Positions 1 through 8,265 of a DNA stretch of 64,000 nucleotides are shown here, piece by piece. The stretch spans positions 44,164 to 108,163 of the forward strand of contig CALFCF010000042.1 of NCBI GenBank assembly GCA_937951345.1. Reading direction: 5' to 3'. Position 1 is the first letter of the stretch; each line of letters opens with the position of its first letter. Made by a program: the position numbers and the translations under genes. The DNA is from an uncultured Granulosicoccaceae bacterium (lineage in GTDB: Bacteria; Pseudomonadota; Gammaproteobacteria; Granulosicoccales; Granulosicoccaceae). The notes under the pieces were generated by a model. That model saw nothing but the letters and a program-made list of their open reading frames with translations. It ran no database searches and was not told the origin of the DNA.

Positions 1-111
1 CTCCAATGCAACTTCTATCAGGCTGCTGATAAAAACCAGTGCGGTGAAACCGGCAAACAGCAAACTGCGTTGTGGAAGTGACTTTATCGACATCGAATAT
101 CTCTGGTTCAT
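1..111 (-). CDS. N-terminal fragment of a membrane or exported protein (runs off window)
   Basis: An open frame reads leftwards from an ATG at 111-109 and leaves the window after 37 codons without a stop. Residues 10-15 are basic and are followed by a hydrophobic stretch (about residues 17-32, LLFAGFTALVFI), which looks like a signal peptide or first membrane segment. A second in-frame ATG lies at 93-91 and neither start has a clear ribosome-binding site. The family cannot be recognised from so little. It is divergent from the peroxidase gene that starts at 273, so 112-272 probably holds both promoters. Confidence 0.45.
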   Translation of the reverse strand, partial: MNQRYSMSIKSLPQRSLLFAGFTALVFISSLIEVALE

Positions 112-272
112 CGTCAATTGAATCAATTATTTAGAGTATCGCACAATTGCTAGTCAGCCCTTTTCGGACATCTGCCCGATGGTGGACCCGGGGTTTCGCG
201 CGAATGCCTTCTGTACTCATGTCGCAACACGTTCGATAGTTCTAACCAGACTTTCTTTACTGACCAACAGAA

Positions 273-1487
273 TTGAACGCAACTATGAACGCTTGCCATC
301 GATATAACCCGAAAACCACCTTTACTCTCTGGCTCCCGATAGTTTTGGTATTAGTTGGCTGTGAGAATTTTACACCCGCACCAGTCGAATTCGACAATGA
401 AGACGTAATAAATGTGGGTGATATCAGTACGCTGGAAATTGCAGAGACAGTTGTCGCCTCGCTACCACTATCCCCACCCAGCGTCGACCCCATGCGCCGT
501 GAACTTGGAAGATCACTGTTCTGGGACCCGGTGTTGTCCGGTGATCGCGACGTTGCCTGCGCAACCTGCCATTTGCCTGAAACCGGCTACAGTGATGGAC
601 GGACCCGTTCAATCGGCGTTGGTGGCGTCGGGCGTGGAAAAGACAGGGTACCTGGCACAGTCGAGCCGGTGAAACGAAATTCCCAGTCACTTCTGAACGT
701 TGCCTGGAACGGCATTAATGAGCTCGGGCTCTTCAGTCAGGATGAGGCACCCATGTTTTGGGACAATCGCGTGCAGAGTCTCAAGAAGCAGGCACTGGAA
801 CCCTTGATTTCACGAGAAGAAATGCGGGGTGATAATTTCTCGGAGGAAACCATTCTGTCAGAGGTTCTTAGTCGGCTTAACGATAATTCCGAATACGTCG
901 CCTTATTCAAAGAGGCCTACGGAGTTGACGCAATCAGCGCGGAGCAACTCGTTGACGCTCTATCAAGTTTCCAGACAACACTGATAGCGAACAATAGCCG
1001 CTTCGATCAATGGATGCGCGGGGATGCCACGGCAATGACCGAGCGCGAAATATCGGGTATGCAGGAATTCGTGCTTGCCGGCTGCGCGGCTTGTCACTCT
1101 GGTCCAATGTTTTCTGATTTTGAATTGCATGTTCTAGGGACCCCCGAGGGTGAGAACCTGGCCGAACCGGATTCGGGAAATGGGGAGTTCGCGTTTCGCA
1201 CACCCGCATTACGGCAGCTCGCATTTACCGCACCTTACTTCCACGCCGGGCAGTTCGGAACTCTCAGCCAGGCAATAAACTTTTATGACGAACCTAATGG
1301 ATCATCAAATGCTTCTGTAGCCAAATCAGAACTTGACCCGGATTTTCTTGCATTGCCAGAAATGGATGATGGTCGCGGCAGTATTATTCAAAGTTTTCTT
1401 GAAGCCTTAAACGATTCGGAATTTGATCGCGGGATTCCGGAACGTGTACCCAGTGGTTTAAGCCCTGGTGGCAGTCTGGACAACTAA
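273..1487 (+). CDS. Di-haem cytochrome c peroxidase / MauG-family lipoprotein
   Basis: This 404-residue protein has two c-type haem-binding motifs, CATCH at residues 96-100 and CAACH at 271-275, the hallmark of bacterial di-haem cytochrome c peroxidases and MauG-like oxidases. The N terminus is a lipoprotein signal with a lipobox ending in VGC (LPIVLVLVGC), so the protein is expected to be anchored in the periplasm. The region RTPALRQLAFTAPYFHAGQ before the C terminus is the conserved stretch seen in the family. Such enzymes reduce peroxide with electrons from small cytochromes or oxidise protein or small-molecule substrates; which applies here cannot be told. It stands alone, 356 bp before the dioxygenase-like operon, and is divergent from the partial gene at the window start. 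The family call is firm, the substrate unknown. Confidence 0.9.
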   Translation: MNATMNACHRYNPKTTFTLWLPIVLVLVGCENFTPAPVEFDNEDVINVGDISTLEIAETVVASLPLSPPSVDPMRRELGRSLFWDPVLSGDRDVACATCHLPETGYSDGRTRSIGVGGVGRGKDRVPGTVEPVKRNSQSLLNVAWNGINELGLFSQDEAPMFWDNRVQSLKKQALEPLISREEMRGDNFSEETILSEVLSRLNDNSEYVALFKEAYGVDAISAEQLVDALSSFQTTLIANNSRFDQWMRGDATAMTEREISGMQEFVLAGCAACHSGPMFSDFELHVLGTPEGENLAEPDSGNGEFAFRTPALRQLAFTAPYFHAGQFGTLSQAINFYDEPNGSSNASVAKSELDPDFLALPEMDDGRGSIIQSFLEALNDSEFDRGIPERVPSGLSPGGSLDN

Positions 1488-1843
1488 CCAACTCTGGTAA
1501 GTGGCCCGACACCCCATCTATCCTGAATCAATCCAGGCAGTTAAAAACGATTTGACGCTGGCATACGCGCCTGAGCACAATACCGAAGCTGATTGAAAAA
1601 CGCCGTACCTGACAAGCTACTATCTAACACCTTACTGAGACAAACACCTGCCCAGGATAGTTACAATCACAGAAATTATAATTTTATACTACGATAAACC
1701 CCGGTACGCTGGATGCCAGTAGAGTAAAATCCAATTCATACGCAATCTGGTATCAGAAGGCAGATAACCTGATGTCCGCCTGTTTAATCAGGTTATAAGT
1801 TTGTGTCGAAACGGAACAACCTGTCTACTCAGGAGCACTCTGC
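1488..1843. other. Intergenic region upstream of the dioxygenase-like operon
   Basis: No coding frame is convincing in this 356-bp gap. The second half is AT-rich around 1670-1690 and holds a 10-bp perfect inverted repeat (listed separately). It probably carries the promoter of the 1844-3733 gene set, but I cannot point to one good -35/-10 pair. Confidence 0.5.
1764..1796. promoter_or_regulatory. Perfect 10-bp inverted repeat, possible operator
   Basis: ATAACCTGAT at 1764-1773 is followed after 13 bp by its exact reverse complement ATCAGGTTAT at 1787-1796. It lies about 50 bp before the dioxygenase-like start codon. The spacing fits either a dimeric repressor site or an RNA hairpin in the leader. 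There is no T-run after it, so a terminator is unlikely. Confidence 0.4.
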
Positions 1844-2332
1844 ATGAATTCTTTCAAAACCAACCGACGAACATTCCTGACCTCAACCGGTGTAATGGCA
1901 GTGACCGGCTTATCTGGTATAGCACTGCCGGCGATCGCTGATAATTTAAAACCCACCAAATCGATGCGCGGCGGATCTAACAACTACCTGCCGGATGCAC
2001 CGATTGTTGATCGCATCGGCGGTGGTGGTTTCCTAATGACGGGCACCGTACGTCGTGCAGGCGATGGCGTGCCGTTAGCCGGACAGCGTATTCAAATCTG
2101 GGCGCATACCACCGAAGGCCACGAACGTGATCCGCACAGTCACGGCGCGACACTAACCGACGAGAACGGTGAGTTTCAACTTGAGATGCCGCAGATCGTA
2201 CCGGCCTTCGGTCAGGCCCATGGTCACCTGGCTTACGACAGTGGTGATTTTAAAACTGTCTTCCTACGACCCGTGATGGCAAGTGCAAAAGACACGACCC
2301 TGGCTGCTCACTTTGTTCTTCAGCCTGCCTGA
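1844..2332 (+). CDS. Tat-exported intradiol-dioxygenase-like protein
   Basis: The 162-residue product begins with a twin-arginine signal (NRRTFLTS at residues 7-14, then a hydrophobic stretch ending near ALPAIA, residue 32), so it should be exported folded, probably with a cofactor. The mature part resembles the beta-sandwich of intradiol ring-cleavage dioxygenases (GTVRRAGDGVPLAGQRIQIW, then TDENGEFQL, then HGH at 126-128). True protocatechuate and catechol dioxygenases bind Fe(III) with two Tyr and two His. Here the two His are plausible, but the only tyrosines in the protein are Y48 and Y131, so the usual Tyr ligands seem absent; a His-rich patch (H88, H93, H98, H100) is present instead. 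It is the first of three closely spaced genes with a membrane cytochrome b and a short-chain dehydrogenase. The fold is fairly certain, ring-cleaving activity doubtful. Confidence 0.75.
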   Translation: MNSFKTNRRTFLTSTGVMAVTGLSGIALPAIADNLKPTKSMRGGSNNYLPDAPIVDRIGGGGFLMTGTVRRAGDGVPLAGQRIQIWAHTTEGHERDPHSHGATLTDENGEFQLEMPQIVPAFGQAHGHLAYDSGDFKTVFLRPVMASAKDTTLAAHFVLQPA

Positions 2333-2360
2333 TTAAACACACAGATCAAAAATTACTCGG

Positions 2361-2969
2361 TTGAAAATTATCCGTAACACGCTGCAATGGGTGTCTCTGA
2401 TACTCGGCGTGATTGTCGCACTGGTTGCAATCGGCGCTGCCGCGTTAAGTCCGTTACTCGCCTGGCGTGAACCCGTGTACATCGCTGCAGGCTTTGCCGG
2501 TATCGCAGCGTTAGTATTGTTACTGTTCCAACCATTACTGGTGCGTGGTTTTCTGCCCGCACTCTCGTTACCAACCGGGCGCCAACTGCATCGTTATGTC
2601 GGCGTATCAATACTGGTCGCTGTTATTCTTCATGTTGCCGGACTATGGATAACCAGTCCGCCGGATGTTATTGACGCGCTGCTGTTCGTTTCTGCAACAC
2701 CATTTTCCGTCTGGGGTGTGATTGCCATGTGGGCGGTAATTGCCACCGCTACTCTTGCCATGCTGAGACTAAAAATACGTGCCTTGCGCAAGCGACCGCA
2801 AATCTGGAGAATCGGGCATAAGTTGCTTGCCGTGATTATTGTGGCTGGCAGCGTCACACATGCGCTGATGATTCAGGGTACGATGGAAACCATTTCTAAG
2901 ATACTGCTGTGCCTGTTGGTGGTGGTGGCCACAGCCAGTGCCCTGTTCATTCTGGATAAACGTTTCTGA
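2361..2969 (+). CDS. Ferric-reductase-like membrane cytochrome b protein
   Basis: This 202-residue protein is almost entirely hydrophobic, with about five or six membrane helices. Histidines within two helices (RQLHRYVGVSILVAVILH near residues 75-92 and WRIGHKLLAVIIVAGSVTH near 152-170) have the spacing expected for haem ligands in the ferric-reductase transmembrane domain family. There are no cytosolic FAD or NAD domains, so it would need a separate electron donor, or it hands quinol electrons to the exported partner encoded just upstream. The start is a TTG at 2361, 28 bp after the preceding stop; no better start is present. The family is likely, the partner inferred from position only. Confidence 0.75.
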   Translation: MKIIRNTLQWVSLILGVIVALVAIGAAALSPLLAWREPVYIAAGFAGIAALVLLLFQPLLVRGFLPALSLPTGRQLHRYVGVSILVAVILHVAGLWITSPPDVIDALLFVSATPFSVWGVIAMWAVIATATLAMLRLKIRALRKRPQIWRIGHKLLAVIIVAGSVTHALMIQGTMETISKILLCLLVVVATASALFILDKRF

Positions 2970-2983
2970 CCATCAGGACTGAT

Positions 2984-3733
2984 ATGTCGCACCTCAAAGA
3001 TAAGAACGTCGTTATTACCGGTGGCACCAAAGGCATCGGTTTGGCAACAGCGCTTCATTTTTCACGAGCTGGTGCAAACGTTTTAATTACCGGTTCCAGT
3101 GAGGCGTCGTTGCAATCGGCACTCAAGCAACTCCCCAACGCCGAAGGACTGGTATGTGATCTGACCGATATGGCGCAGGTCATGTCGCTCGGTAACGCCA
3201 CACAAAAAACTATGCCGCAGGTGGACGTACTGTTTGCAAACGCCGGCATCGCGCATTTCAGGCCATTGCAGGAAATGACCGAAGCTCTGTTTGATGAAAT
3301 GATGCAGGTAAATGTCAAAGGCCTTTACTTTAGTATCCAGCAGATTGAACCATTGATGCCATCCGGCAGCGCGATTGTTGTAACTGCATCCATCGCACCG
3401 CGCAAAGGGCAAATTGGTTTGTCTGCCTACGGAGCCAGCAAAGGCGCCGCACGCGCAATGGTACGTAATCTTGCAGCAGAACTGACGCAGAAGAACATCC
3501 GCATTAACTGCATCAGCCCGGGACCGGTTGTAACGGATATATTCTCGCGTATGGTCGATGGTGACGAAGTCGAGGCAAAGAAAATTCTTGACCGGATTGC
3601 TTCAACCGTCCCTCAGGGACGCGTCGCAACAGCAGATGAAATTGCACACAGTGTTGAATTCCTGTGCGGACCCGGATCAGAATTTATGCTGGGTACAGAA
3701 ATAACAATGGATGGTGGCAAAGCGGAGCTTTGA
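2984..3733 (+). CDS. Short-chain dehydrogenase/reductase (SDR), classical type
   Basis: The 249-residue protein has the full classical SDR set: the nucleotide-binding GGTKGIG near the N terminus, NAGI after beta-strand 4, catalytic Ser136, Tyr149 and Lys153 (YGASK), and an N-terminal Rossmann fold. After the second beta strand there is no arginine pair, so cofactor choice is open. It is cytosolic and would oxidise or reduce an alcohol/ketone pair; the substrate is unknown. It starts 14 bp after the cytochrome b gene, as the last gene of the set starting at 1844, which suggests that the three act on one substrate or pathway across the membrane. Confidence 0.9.
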   Translation: MSHLKDKNVVITGGTKGIGLATALHFSRAGANVLITGSSEASLQSALKQLPNAEGLVCDLTDMAQVMSLGNATQKTMPQVDVLFANAGIAHFRPLQEMTEALFDEMMQVNVKGLYFSIQQIEPLMPSGSAIVVTASIAPRKGQIGLSAYGASKGAARAMVRNLAAELTQKNIRINCISPGPVVTDIFSRMVDGDEVEAKKILDRIASTVPQGRVATADEIAHSVEFLCGPGSEFMLGTEITMDGGKAEL

Positions 3734-3846
3734 TCGGCATATTTCGTCAAAACCTTTTAGAGTTGCTCCAGACCTGGCGCAAGTCGGACCATATACCGAA
3801 CGGACTATATACCGAACATAAGCCAAACGAAAAAAGAGCCTCTGAT

Positions 3847-3886
3847 GCTTTGATCAACTACTTCATTTGTAGCTGAAATCAAAGGC
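3847..3886 (+). terminator. Possible terminator after the dioxygenase/cytochrome b/SDR set
   Basis: GCTTTGAT at 3847-3854 pairs with ATCAAAG starting at 3878, with a further inner CTAC/GTAG pairing, and is followed by AATATTTT. It lies about 110 bp after the SDR stop. The T-run is short, so this is a weak call. Confidence 0.35.
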
Positions 3887-3927
3887 AATATTTTCACATT
3901 TCGCTAAGTCACACACATTATTTTCCC

Positions 3928-3957
3928 TTGGATACAGCGCCCCGCCAACGCTATAAT
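3928..3957 (+). promoter_or_regulatory. Sigma70-type promoter of the creatinase gene
   Basis: A -35 element TTGGAT (3928-3933) and a perfect -10 TATAAT (3952-3957) are separated by 18 bp, about 135 bp before the creatinase start. The long leader contains short inverted repeats but nothing recognised as a riboswitch. Confidence 0.6.
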
Positions 3958-4092
3958 GTGGTTAGAGTTTGGAGCGATGGCGTCGCTTCGTTATCAGCAA
4001 TAGCTGTGAATAACTCTTCACATCCTGAACGCCCGGATTGTTATCGGGTCGCTTAGCACACTCAGTTGACCCGGATTTTTCTGGAGATACGC

Positions 4093-5313
4093 ATGAGTAC
4101 AAACACCGCTCAACGCCCTGAGTATTTTAAATTCCCCAACGGGGAGAAAGCTGCACTACCCTTCCCTGACACCGAATACCAACGAAGATTATCCAACCTT
4201 CGATCCCATATGAATTCAAACGGGATTGATGCTGTAGTGCTGTCTTCGATGCATAACATTGCCTACTACACCGGTTTTCTGTATTGCGCATTCGGACGGC
4301 CTTATGCAGCAGTGATCACACAGAATGACTGTACGACTCTGTCAGCGAATATCGATGCCGGACAGCCCTGGAGACGATGCTATGGAGACAATCTGATTTA
4401 TACCGATTGGCAACGCACTAATTTCTGGAAAGCCTTAAAAAAACTGGCAGGAAAACCCAAATCACTGGCAATCGAATACGATCACATCACTGTCGACCAT
4501 CATCAGAAAATTTCAGCAACATTTTCAGATGCCAAGTTGGTCAATATCTCCGATTTTACAATGCAGAGCCGAATGATAAAGTCGGACGAAGAGATTTCAC
4601 TGATTACAAAAGCAGCTGCGATTGCAGATATCGGTGGTGAAGCAATTCACAACGCGATTGCCCCCGGAATACGGGAAATCGATGTTGCAATGGCTGGTCG
4701 TGACGCGATGGAACTCGCTATTGCGGAAGCGTTTCCTGATGCAGAGTATCGTGATACCTGGGTTTGGTTTCAGTCCGGGTTGAATACCGACGGTGCTCAT
4801 AACCCGGTTACGGCAAGAAAACTTGAGCACGGCGATATCCTGAGTCTGAATACCTTTCCAATGATTTCAGGCTATTACACCGCATTAGAGCGCACCTTGT
4901 TCGTTGGTGAAGCAACAGACGAAGAGCTTGCTATTTGGCAGGCCAATGTTGACGCACATGAGCTCGGAATTTCACTGATTAAACCCGGCGTTAAGTGCTC
5001 AGAGATTTGCAGCGAGATCAATGCATTTTTCGAAGAGAAGGACTTGTTGCAATACCGAACCTTCGGATACGGGCATTCTTTTGGCGTTTTATCTCACTAT
5101 TACGGGCGCGAAGCCGGTCTCGAAATCAGAGAAGACATTGATACCGTACTGGAAGCGAATATGGTTGTTTCAATTGAACCGATGCTGACACTGCCCGAAG
5201 GTCATCAGGCAGCTGGCGGTTACCGCGAGCACGACATCCTGGTGGTGAACGAAACCGGTTCAACAAATATAACGGGCTTTCCCTATGGGCCTGATCACAA
5301 TATCGTTAAGTAG
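4093..5313 (+). CDS. Creatinase (creatine amidinohydrolase), M24 peptidase fold
   Basis: The 406-residue protein follows the Pseudomonas putida creatinase sequence closely along its full length, including NYYSDFLYCSFGRPYA-like and GQPWRR segments, WFQSGLNTDGAHNPVT, and the C-terminal YREHDIL and FPYGPDHNI. Creatinase hydrolyses creatine to sarcosine and urea. Its catalytic histidine (His232 in P. putida) corresponds to His236 here, and the metal ligands of true M24 aminopeptidases are not expected. The start is set at the ATG at 4093, with GGAG upstream; an in-frame TTG at 4066 has no support. It is cytosolic, has its own promoter, and stands alone: no sarcosine oxidase or urease gene is in the window. 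The C-terminal match makes creatinase much more likely than Xaa-Pro dipeptidase. Confidence 0.9.
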   Translation: MSTNTAQRPEYFKFPNGEKAALPFPDTEYQRRLSNLRSHMNSNGIDAVVLSSMHNIAYYTGFLYCAFGRPYAAVITQNDCTTLSANIDAGQPWRRCYGDNLIYTDWQRTNFWKALKKLAGKPKSLAIEYDHITVDHHQKISATFSDAKLVNISDFTMQSRMIKSDEEISLITKAAAIADIGGEAIHNAIAPGIREIDVAMAGRDAMELAIAEAFPDAEYRDTWVWFQSGLNTDGAHNPVTARKLEHGDILSLNTFPMISGYYTALERTLFVGEATDEELAIWQANVDAHELGISLIKPGVKCSEICSEINAFFEEKDLLQYRTFGYGHSFGVLSHYYGREAGLEIREDIDTVLEANMVVSIEPMLTLPEGHQAAGGYREHDILVVNETGSTNITGFPYGPDHNIVK

Positions 5314-5330
5314 CGATCCATAGTATAAGC

Positions 5331-5359
5331 GAAGGGTCAATCAACACGGTTGACCTTCT
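5331..5359 (+). terminator. Hairpin after the creatinase gene
   Basis: GAAGGGTCAA (5331-5340) pairs with TTGACCTTC (5351-5359) with one bulge, 17 bp after the creatinase stop. There is no clean T-run, so it may be an RNA-stabilising hairpin rather than an intrinsic terminator. Confidence 0.45.
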
Positions 5360-5368
5360 GCTTCAGCT

Positions 5369-5455
5369 AACGCTGATGCGCTTACATAGAAACGCTGATG
5401 CGTTTAGAGAGAAACACTGAAGCATTTGGGAAGCAATCCTTATGCATTAGGGAAA
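5369..5455. repeat. Degenerate 22-bp tandem repeat, about four copies
   Basis: Copies begin at about 5369, 5390, 5412 and 5434. The clearest core is AAACGCTGATGCGTTTAGAGAG, with progressive decay in copies three and four. The array contains no frame of note and lies between the creatinase gene and the first GNAT gene. Confidence 0.6.
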
Positions 5456-5743
5456 ATCAAATGATATTGCTCGCCGGGTATTCTTAATTTTTAAAAAGTG
5501 TCATTACCAAGGGAAAGTGTCGGTTTAATTACCGAGCGACTTTGTCGTTACACCGTATCAGCCTAAGTTTTCTCTTGCAATAGTGCGCTGGTGTAGCAAG
5601 TTCGTTTTGTATCTCCAGAGCGGACATTGCTTGCAGCTTATTATAATTACTTGAGAATGCGTGCTATGTCCCCATTGCGGACCTTGGCATTTGATCTGTT
5701 AGAAGCAACCCACCTATAAGGTGGGCTGCTCCTTTTTTACGGC
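5456..5743. other. Non-coding spacer between creatinase and the first GNAT gene
   Basis: No gene is seen. GTCCCCATTGCGGAC at 5668-5682 recurs with one mismatch at 6486-6500, again just past the 3' end of a GNAT gene. A strong terminator (5704-5737) ends the region. Confidence 0.5.
5704..5737 (+). terminator. Rho-independent terminator, plus-strand orientation
   Basis: GCAACCCACC (5704-5713) pairs with GGTGGGCTGC (5720-5729) around a short loop, followed by CTCC and six T. In this orientation it stops transcription coming from the left. The convergent GNAT gene ends only 6 bp further on, so it also insulates that gene. Confidence 0.75.
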
Positions 5744-6208
5744 TTATAGATACTTGTGAAAAACAATTTTGTCGTCGCCGACACCATAGTATTCGCGTAT
5801 CTGCGCTTCTGCGTTATAACCTAGCTTCGAATAGAAGGCCCTGGTTCTATTGAAATCCTCGGTACCAGATGTTTCAACTAGCAATACACGAACACCATCT
5901 GTTGATAGTTTATCTTCTACATAAGACATAATTTGAGCACCGATGCCTTCACTCTGGCGATCGGGGTGCACGGCAATTAATAACAAATTCCACGTACCAT
6001 CGGCCATAGCTTCAGGAGCACAGTAGGCGATTGCCACAGGTGAGCCATCGTCAAAAGTGAGCCAGAAGTCACTTTGTTCTGGGTCATTTGAGTCGCCGCA
6101 GAACATGTCGTCCAACATCTCAGATGGAAATAACTGCACAGCATCGATAATTCCCTTCGCAGCTGATAAGTCGCCAGGGATAGAAGATCTAATATTAGTT
6201 TTAGTCAC
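5744..6208 (-). CDS. GNAT-family N-acetyltransferase
   Basis: The C-terminal half shows the acetyl-CoA-binding motif of GNAT proteins (IAVHPDRQSEGIGAQIM, with the Q/R-x-x-G-x-G/A loop) and the later RAFYSKLGY element. I place the start at a GTG (6208) giving 154 residues beginning TKTNIRSS, which is where the fold normally begins; the frame extends to a TTG at 6232 without a ribosome-binding site. The acceptor is unknown: such proteins acetylate antibiotics, amino acids, polyamines or protein N termini. It is a single gene within a repeat-rich accessory stretch and is convergent with the terminator at 5704-5737. Confidence 0.8.
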   Translation of the reverse strand: MTKTNIRSSIPGDLSAAKGIIDAVQLFPSEMLDDMFCGDSNDPEQSDFWLTFDDGSPVAIAYCAPEAMADGTWNLLLIAVHPDRQSEGIGAQIMSYVEDKLSTDGVRVLLVETSGTEDFNRTRAFYSKLGYNAEAQIREYYGVGDDKIVFHKYL

Positions 6209-6510
6209 TGTTTTTACTCGAAATTTAGACAATAGAATGCTGATGGCCTGAATTTAGAATTTCAGACTCAACCGCTGTTCGGGGTGTTCCCTCTCGGAAA
6301 CCCGTCAGCAGGTGGTGCAATACCTCAACATTAAAACTCCGAATAATTAAGTGCCGGGGTTCCAGCACTTAGAGATATTATAACTGAGTGAATGCGGGTG
6401 CGGCAGAGTGAATTTCTGCATTGGGCCGAGGTCTGCTCTGGGCCGGTTCTTACCCTTTCTATTGAATTTAGAAGTAGGCAGCATGGTCCCCATTGCAGAC
6501 AATTACTGAT
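6209..6510. other. Spacer between the two GNAT genes
   Basis: This stretch holds a hairpin TAAGTGC/GCACTTA (about 6348-6371) and the 15-mer GTCCCCATTGCAGAC (6486-6500), which matches 14 of 15 bases of the copy at 5668-5682. No coding frame is convincing. The layout (GNAT gene plus a similar short tail, twice) looks like a decayed module duplication. Confidence 0.45.
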
Positions 6511-6954
6511 TCAATCTTGATACCACCGAGTAACGAACGCCGTTTTACTTCCACTGTACATTCCGCACGCTTGGTAAAACTCTTGTACTTCCTTATCTCT
6601 CCCTGTTAACAACATTGCCTTGTAACAATCTCGACTCCTCGCATAGTTCAGCGCATGATTGATGAGAGCTTGCCCTACACCTTGTCGTCGAAAATCTAGA
6701 TGTGTGACGACATTTTCAATCAAGCAATATGGCGCTACGTCCCTTGTGAGGTTGGGAATTATATTTATGTAACAAGATCCGACAACACTATTGCTTTTTT
6801 CAGCAACAGTAATAACAAAATAGTCAGATTCCAATATCTCAATGAACTTAGCTAGGCTTACTGAACGAGATACCTTTGAGTCATTCGGATGTAAATATTG
6901 CATAAGAATCAGAATAGCATCATGATCCTCTTTAGTCGCTTCACGTATCAACAT
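6511..6954 (-). CDS. GNAT-family N-acetyltransferase
   Basis: This 147-residue protein begins MLIREATKEDHDAI, a standard GNAT opening, and has the acetyl-CoA loop in FRRQGVGQALINHALNYAR and the terminal EVQEFYQACGM element. Two adjacent ATG codons exist (6957 and 6954). AAGGAG lies two bases before the first and five before the second, so the second is preferred. It is AT-richer than the genes on either side, which agrees with an accessory origin. It does not closely resemble the neighbouring GNAT, so the two are not recent duplicates. The substrate is unknown. Confidence 0.8.
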   Translation of the reverse strand: MLIREATKEDHDAILILMQYLHPNDSKVSRSVSLAKFIEILESDYFVITVAEKSNSVVGSCYINIIPNLTRDVAPYCLIENVVTHLDFRRQGVGQALINHALNYARSRDCYKAMLLTGRDKEVQEFYQACGMYSGSKTAFVTRWYQD

Positions 6955-7077
6955 CATAACTCCTTAATTCAGTTCTACGTCCGCTGAGGGGATACCGGAA
7001 CTACAGCTCTCGACCTGATCGTAGAGTGAAAGTCAGATCAAGTGCCGACTTTCACACCTAATTACTTTCACACCTAA

Positions 7078-8229
7078 TTACTGTAAATGCGGATATAACT
7101 TGTCCCAATCGAAATTAACCCCGGTTCCCGGTACATCAGGTGCAACAGCCAGACTGTTTTCGACCACCAAAGGTCGATCAGTGTAAGTATCGATAGGAAA
7201 TGAATGCACTTCCAACCAACCGACATTAGGGTAGTCGGCCGGGTCTGCAGGGCTTGTCATCTGCACTGATGCGTCACTGCCGCGCGCTGCAACCAGGCTG
7301 ACATGTAATTCCTGCATACCGTGACTGCACACCGTAACGCCCGCTGCTTCACCCAATGCAGCGGCTCGCAACCAGCCGGTGACACCGCCGCAGTTCGATG
7401 CATCCGGTTGTACAAAGGAAAGGGCCGACTGCGCCATAGCCATTTCAAACTCATGAATGGTGTGCAGGTTTTCGCCCATTGCAAGTGGTACACCACCGGC
7501 ATCACCGATCTCAGCGTAGCCTGCGTAGTCGTCAGGTATGGTTGGCTCCTCGAACCACAACAGGTTGTAGGGTTTGAAGGCTGTTGACCAACGAATAGCC
7601 TGCTTTCTGTCGAGTGCATAATTCGCATCCACCATAAAAGCCCGTTCATCACCGAGCCGTTCACGCACCGCTGCAACTCGTTCTACGTCGTAGTCCAGCT
7701 CGGGCTGGCCGACTTTTATTTTTACAGCGTTAAACCCGTCAGCAAGATAACCATCAATATTCTGCAGTAACCGTTCAGTCGTGAAATTCAGATCAATCCC
7801 ACCGCAGTAGGCATGACAACGGCGGTTAACCCCCTGCCCGTCTTTAGCCGCCATCTGGTGTAGCGGCTTACCATCACGCTTGCCGCGTAAATCCCAGAGG
7901 GCAATATCAATAGCAGAGATTGCAAACGAAGCCACACCACCACGGGCGACGTAATGCATGTGCCATTGCATGTCGTCATAGAGCGTATCTACAGCAGTCG
8001 CATCACGCCCGGTTATGTAGGGCCCCAGATCGTGCAGTAGCATAGCTAGAATTGCATGCCCCCCTCGCCCACCGGTATACGTATAACCCGTACCCTGTAA
8101 ACCATCCGCTGTTGTGATGGTGGTTGTTACCAATTCAAAATGCGTATGGTCACCGTGTTTGGCATCAGTAAGAACTTCTGCAAGCGGGATCTTGTAAAGA
8201 CGGGATTCAACCGAGTCTATAGTCGACAT
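7078..8229 (-). CDS. Mandelate racemase/muconate lactonizing enzyme family protein (enolase superfamily)
   Basis: The 383-residue protein carries the full mandelate-racemase-type active site: K-x-K in AVKIKVG, the metal ligands in MVDANY (Asp), WFEEP (Glu) and MGEN (Glu), the Asp of QPDASNCGG and the general-base His of CSHGMQE. It therefore should abstract a proton next to a carboxylate, acting as a racemase, epimerase or sugar-acid dehydratase. It is cytosolic and Mg-dependent. It is the last gene of a minus-strand series, 36 bp after a TTC38-like TPR protein and downstream of MurQ and a Rid protein, which hints at sugar or amino-acid scavenging. The family is certain, the substrate unknown. 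Confidence 0.9.
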   Translation of the reverse strand: MSTIDSVESRLYKIPLAEVLTDAKHGDHTHFELVTTTITTADGLQGTGYTYTGGRGGHAILAMLLHDLGPYITGRDATAVDTLYDDMQWHMHYVARGGVASFAISAIDIALWDLRGKRDGKPLHQMAAKDGQGVNRRCHAYCGGIDLNFTTERLLQNIDGYLADGFNAVKIKVGQPELDYDVERVAAVRERLGDERAFMVDANYALDRKQAIRWSTAFKPYNLLWFEEPTIPDDYAGYAEIGDAGGVPLAMGENLHTIHEFEMAMAQSALSFVQPDASNCGGVTGWLRAAALGEAAGVTVCSHGMQELHVSLVAARGSDASVQMTSPADPADYPNVGWLEVHSFPIDTYTDRPLVVENSLAVAPDVPGTGVNFDWDKLYPHLQ

Positions 8230-8265
8230 AATTAACTACTTGGTGGGTTCAATACTTAAAGCGAT

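Larger units (their letters stand above)
3734..4092. other. Intergenic region before the creatinase gene
   Basis: This 359-bp gap holds two copies of ATATACCGAAC (3791-3801 and 3807-3817, 16-bp period), a hairpin at 3847-3886 that may end transcription of the upstream operon, and the sigma70 promoter of the next gene at 3928-3957. No gene is seen; an open frame running through 3664-3876 overlaps the SDR gene and has no coding character. Confidence 0.55.

Noticed and set aside
5600..6510. Integron cassette array with attC sites
   Set aside because: GNAT genes and repeated short sequences are suggestive, but no core sites or folding of attC type were found.
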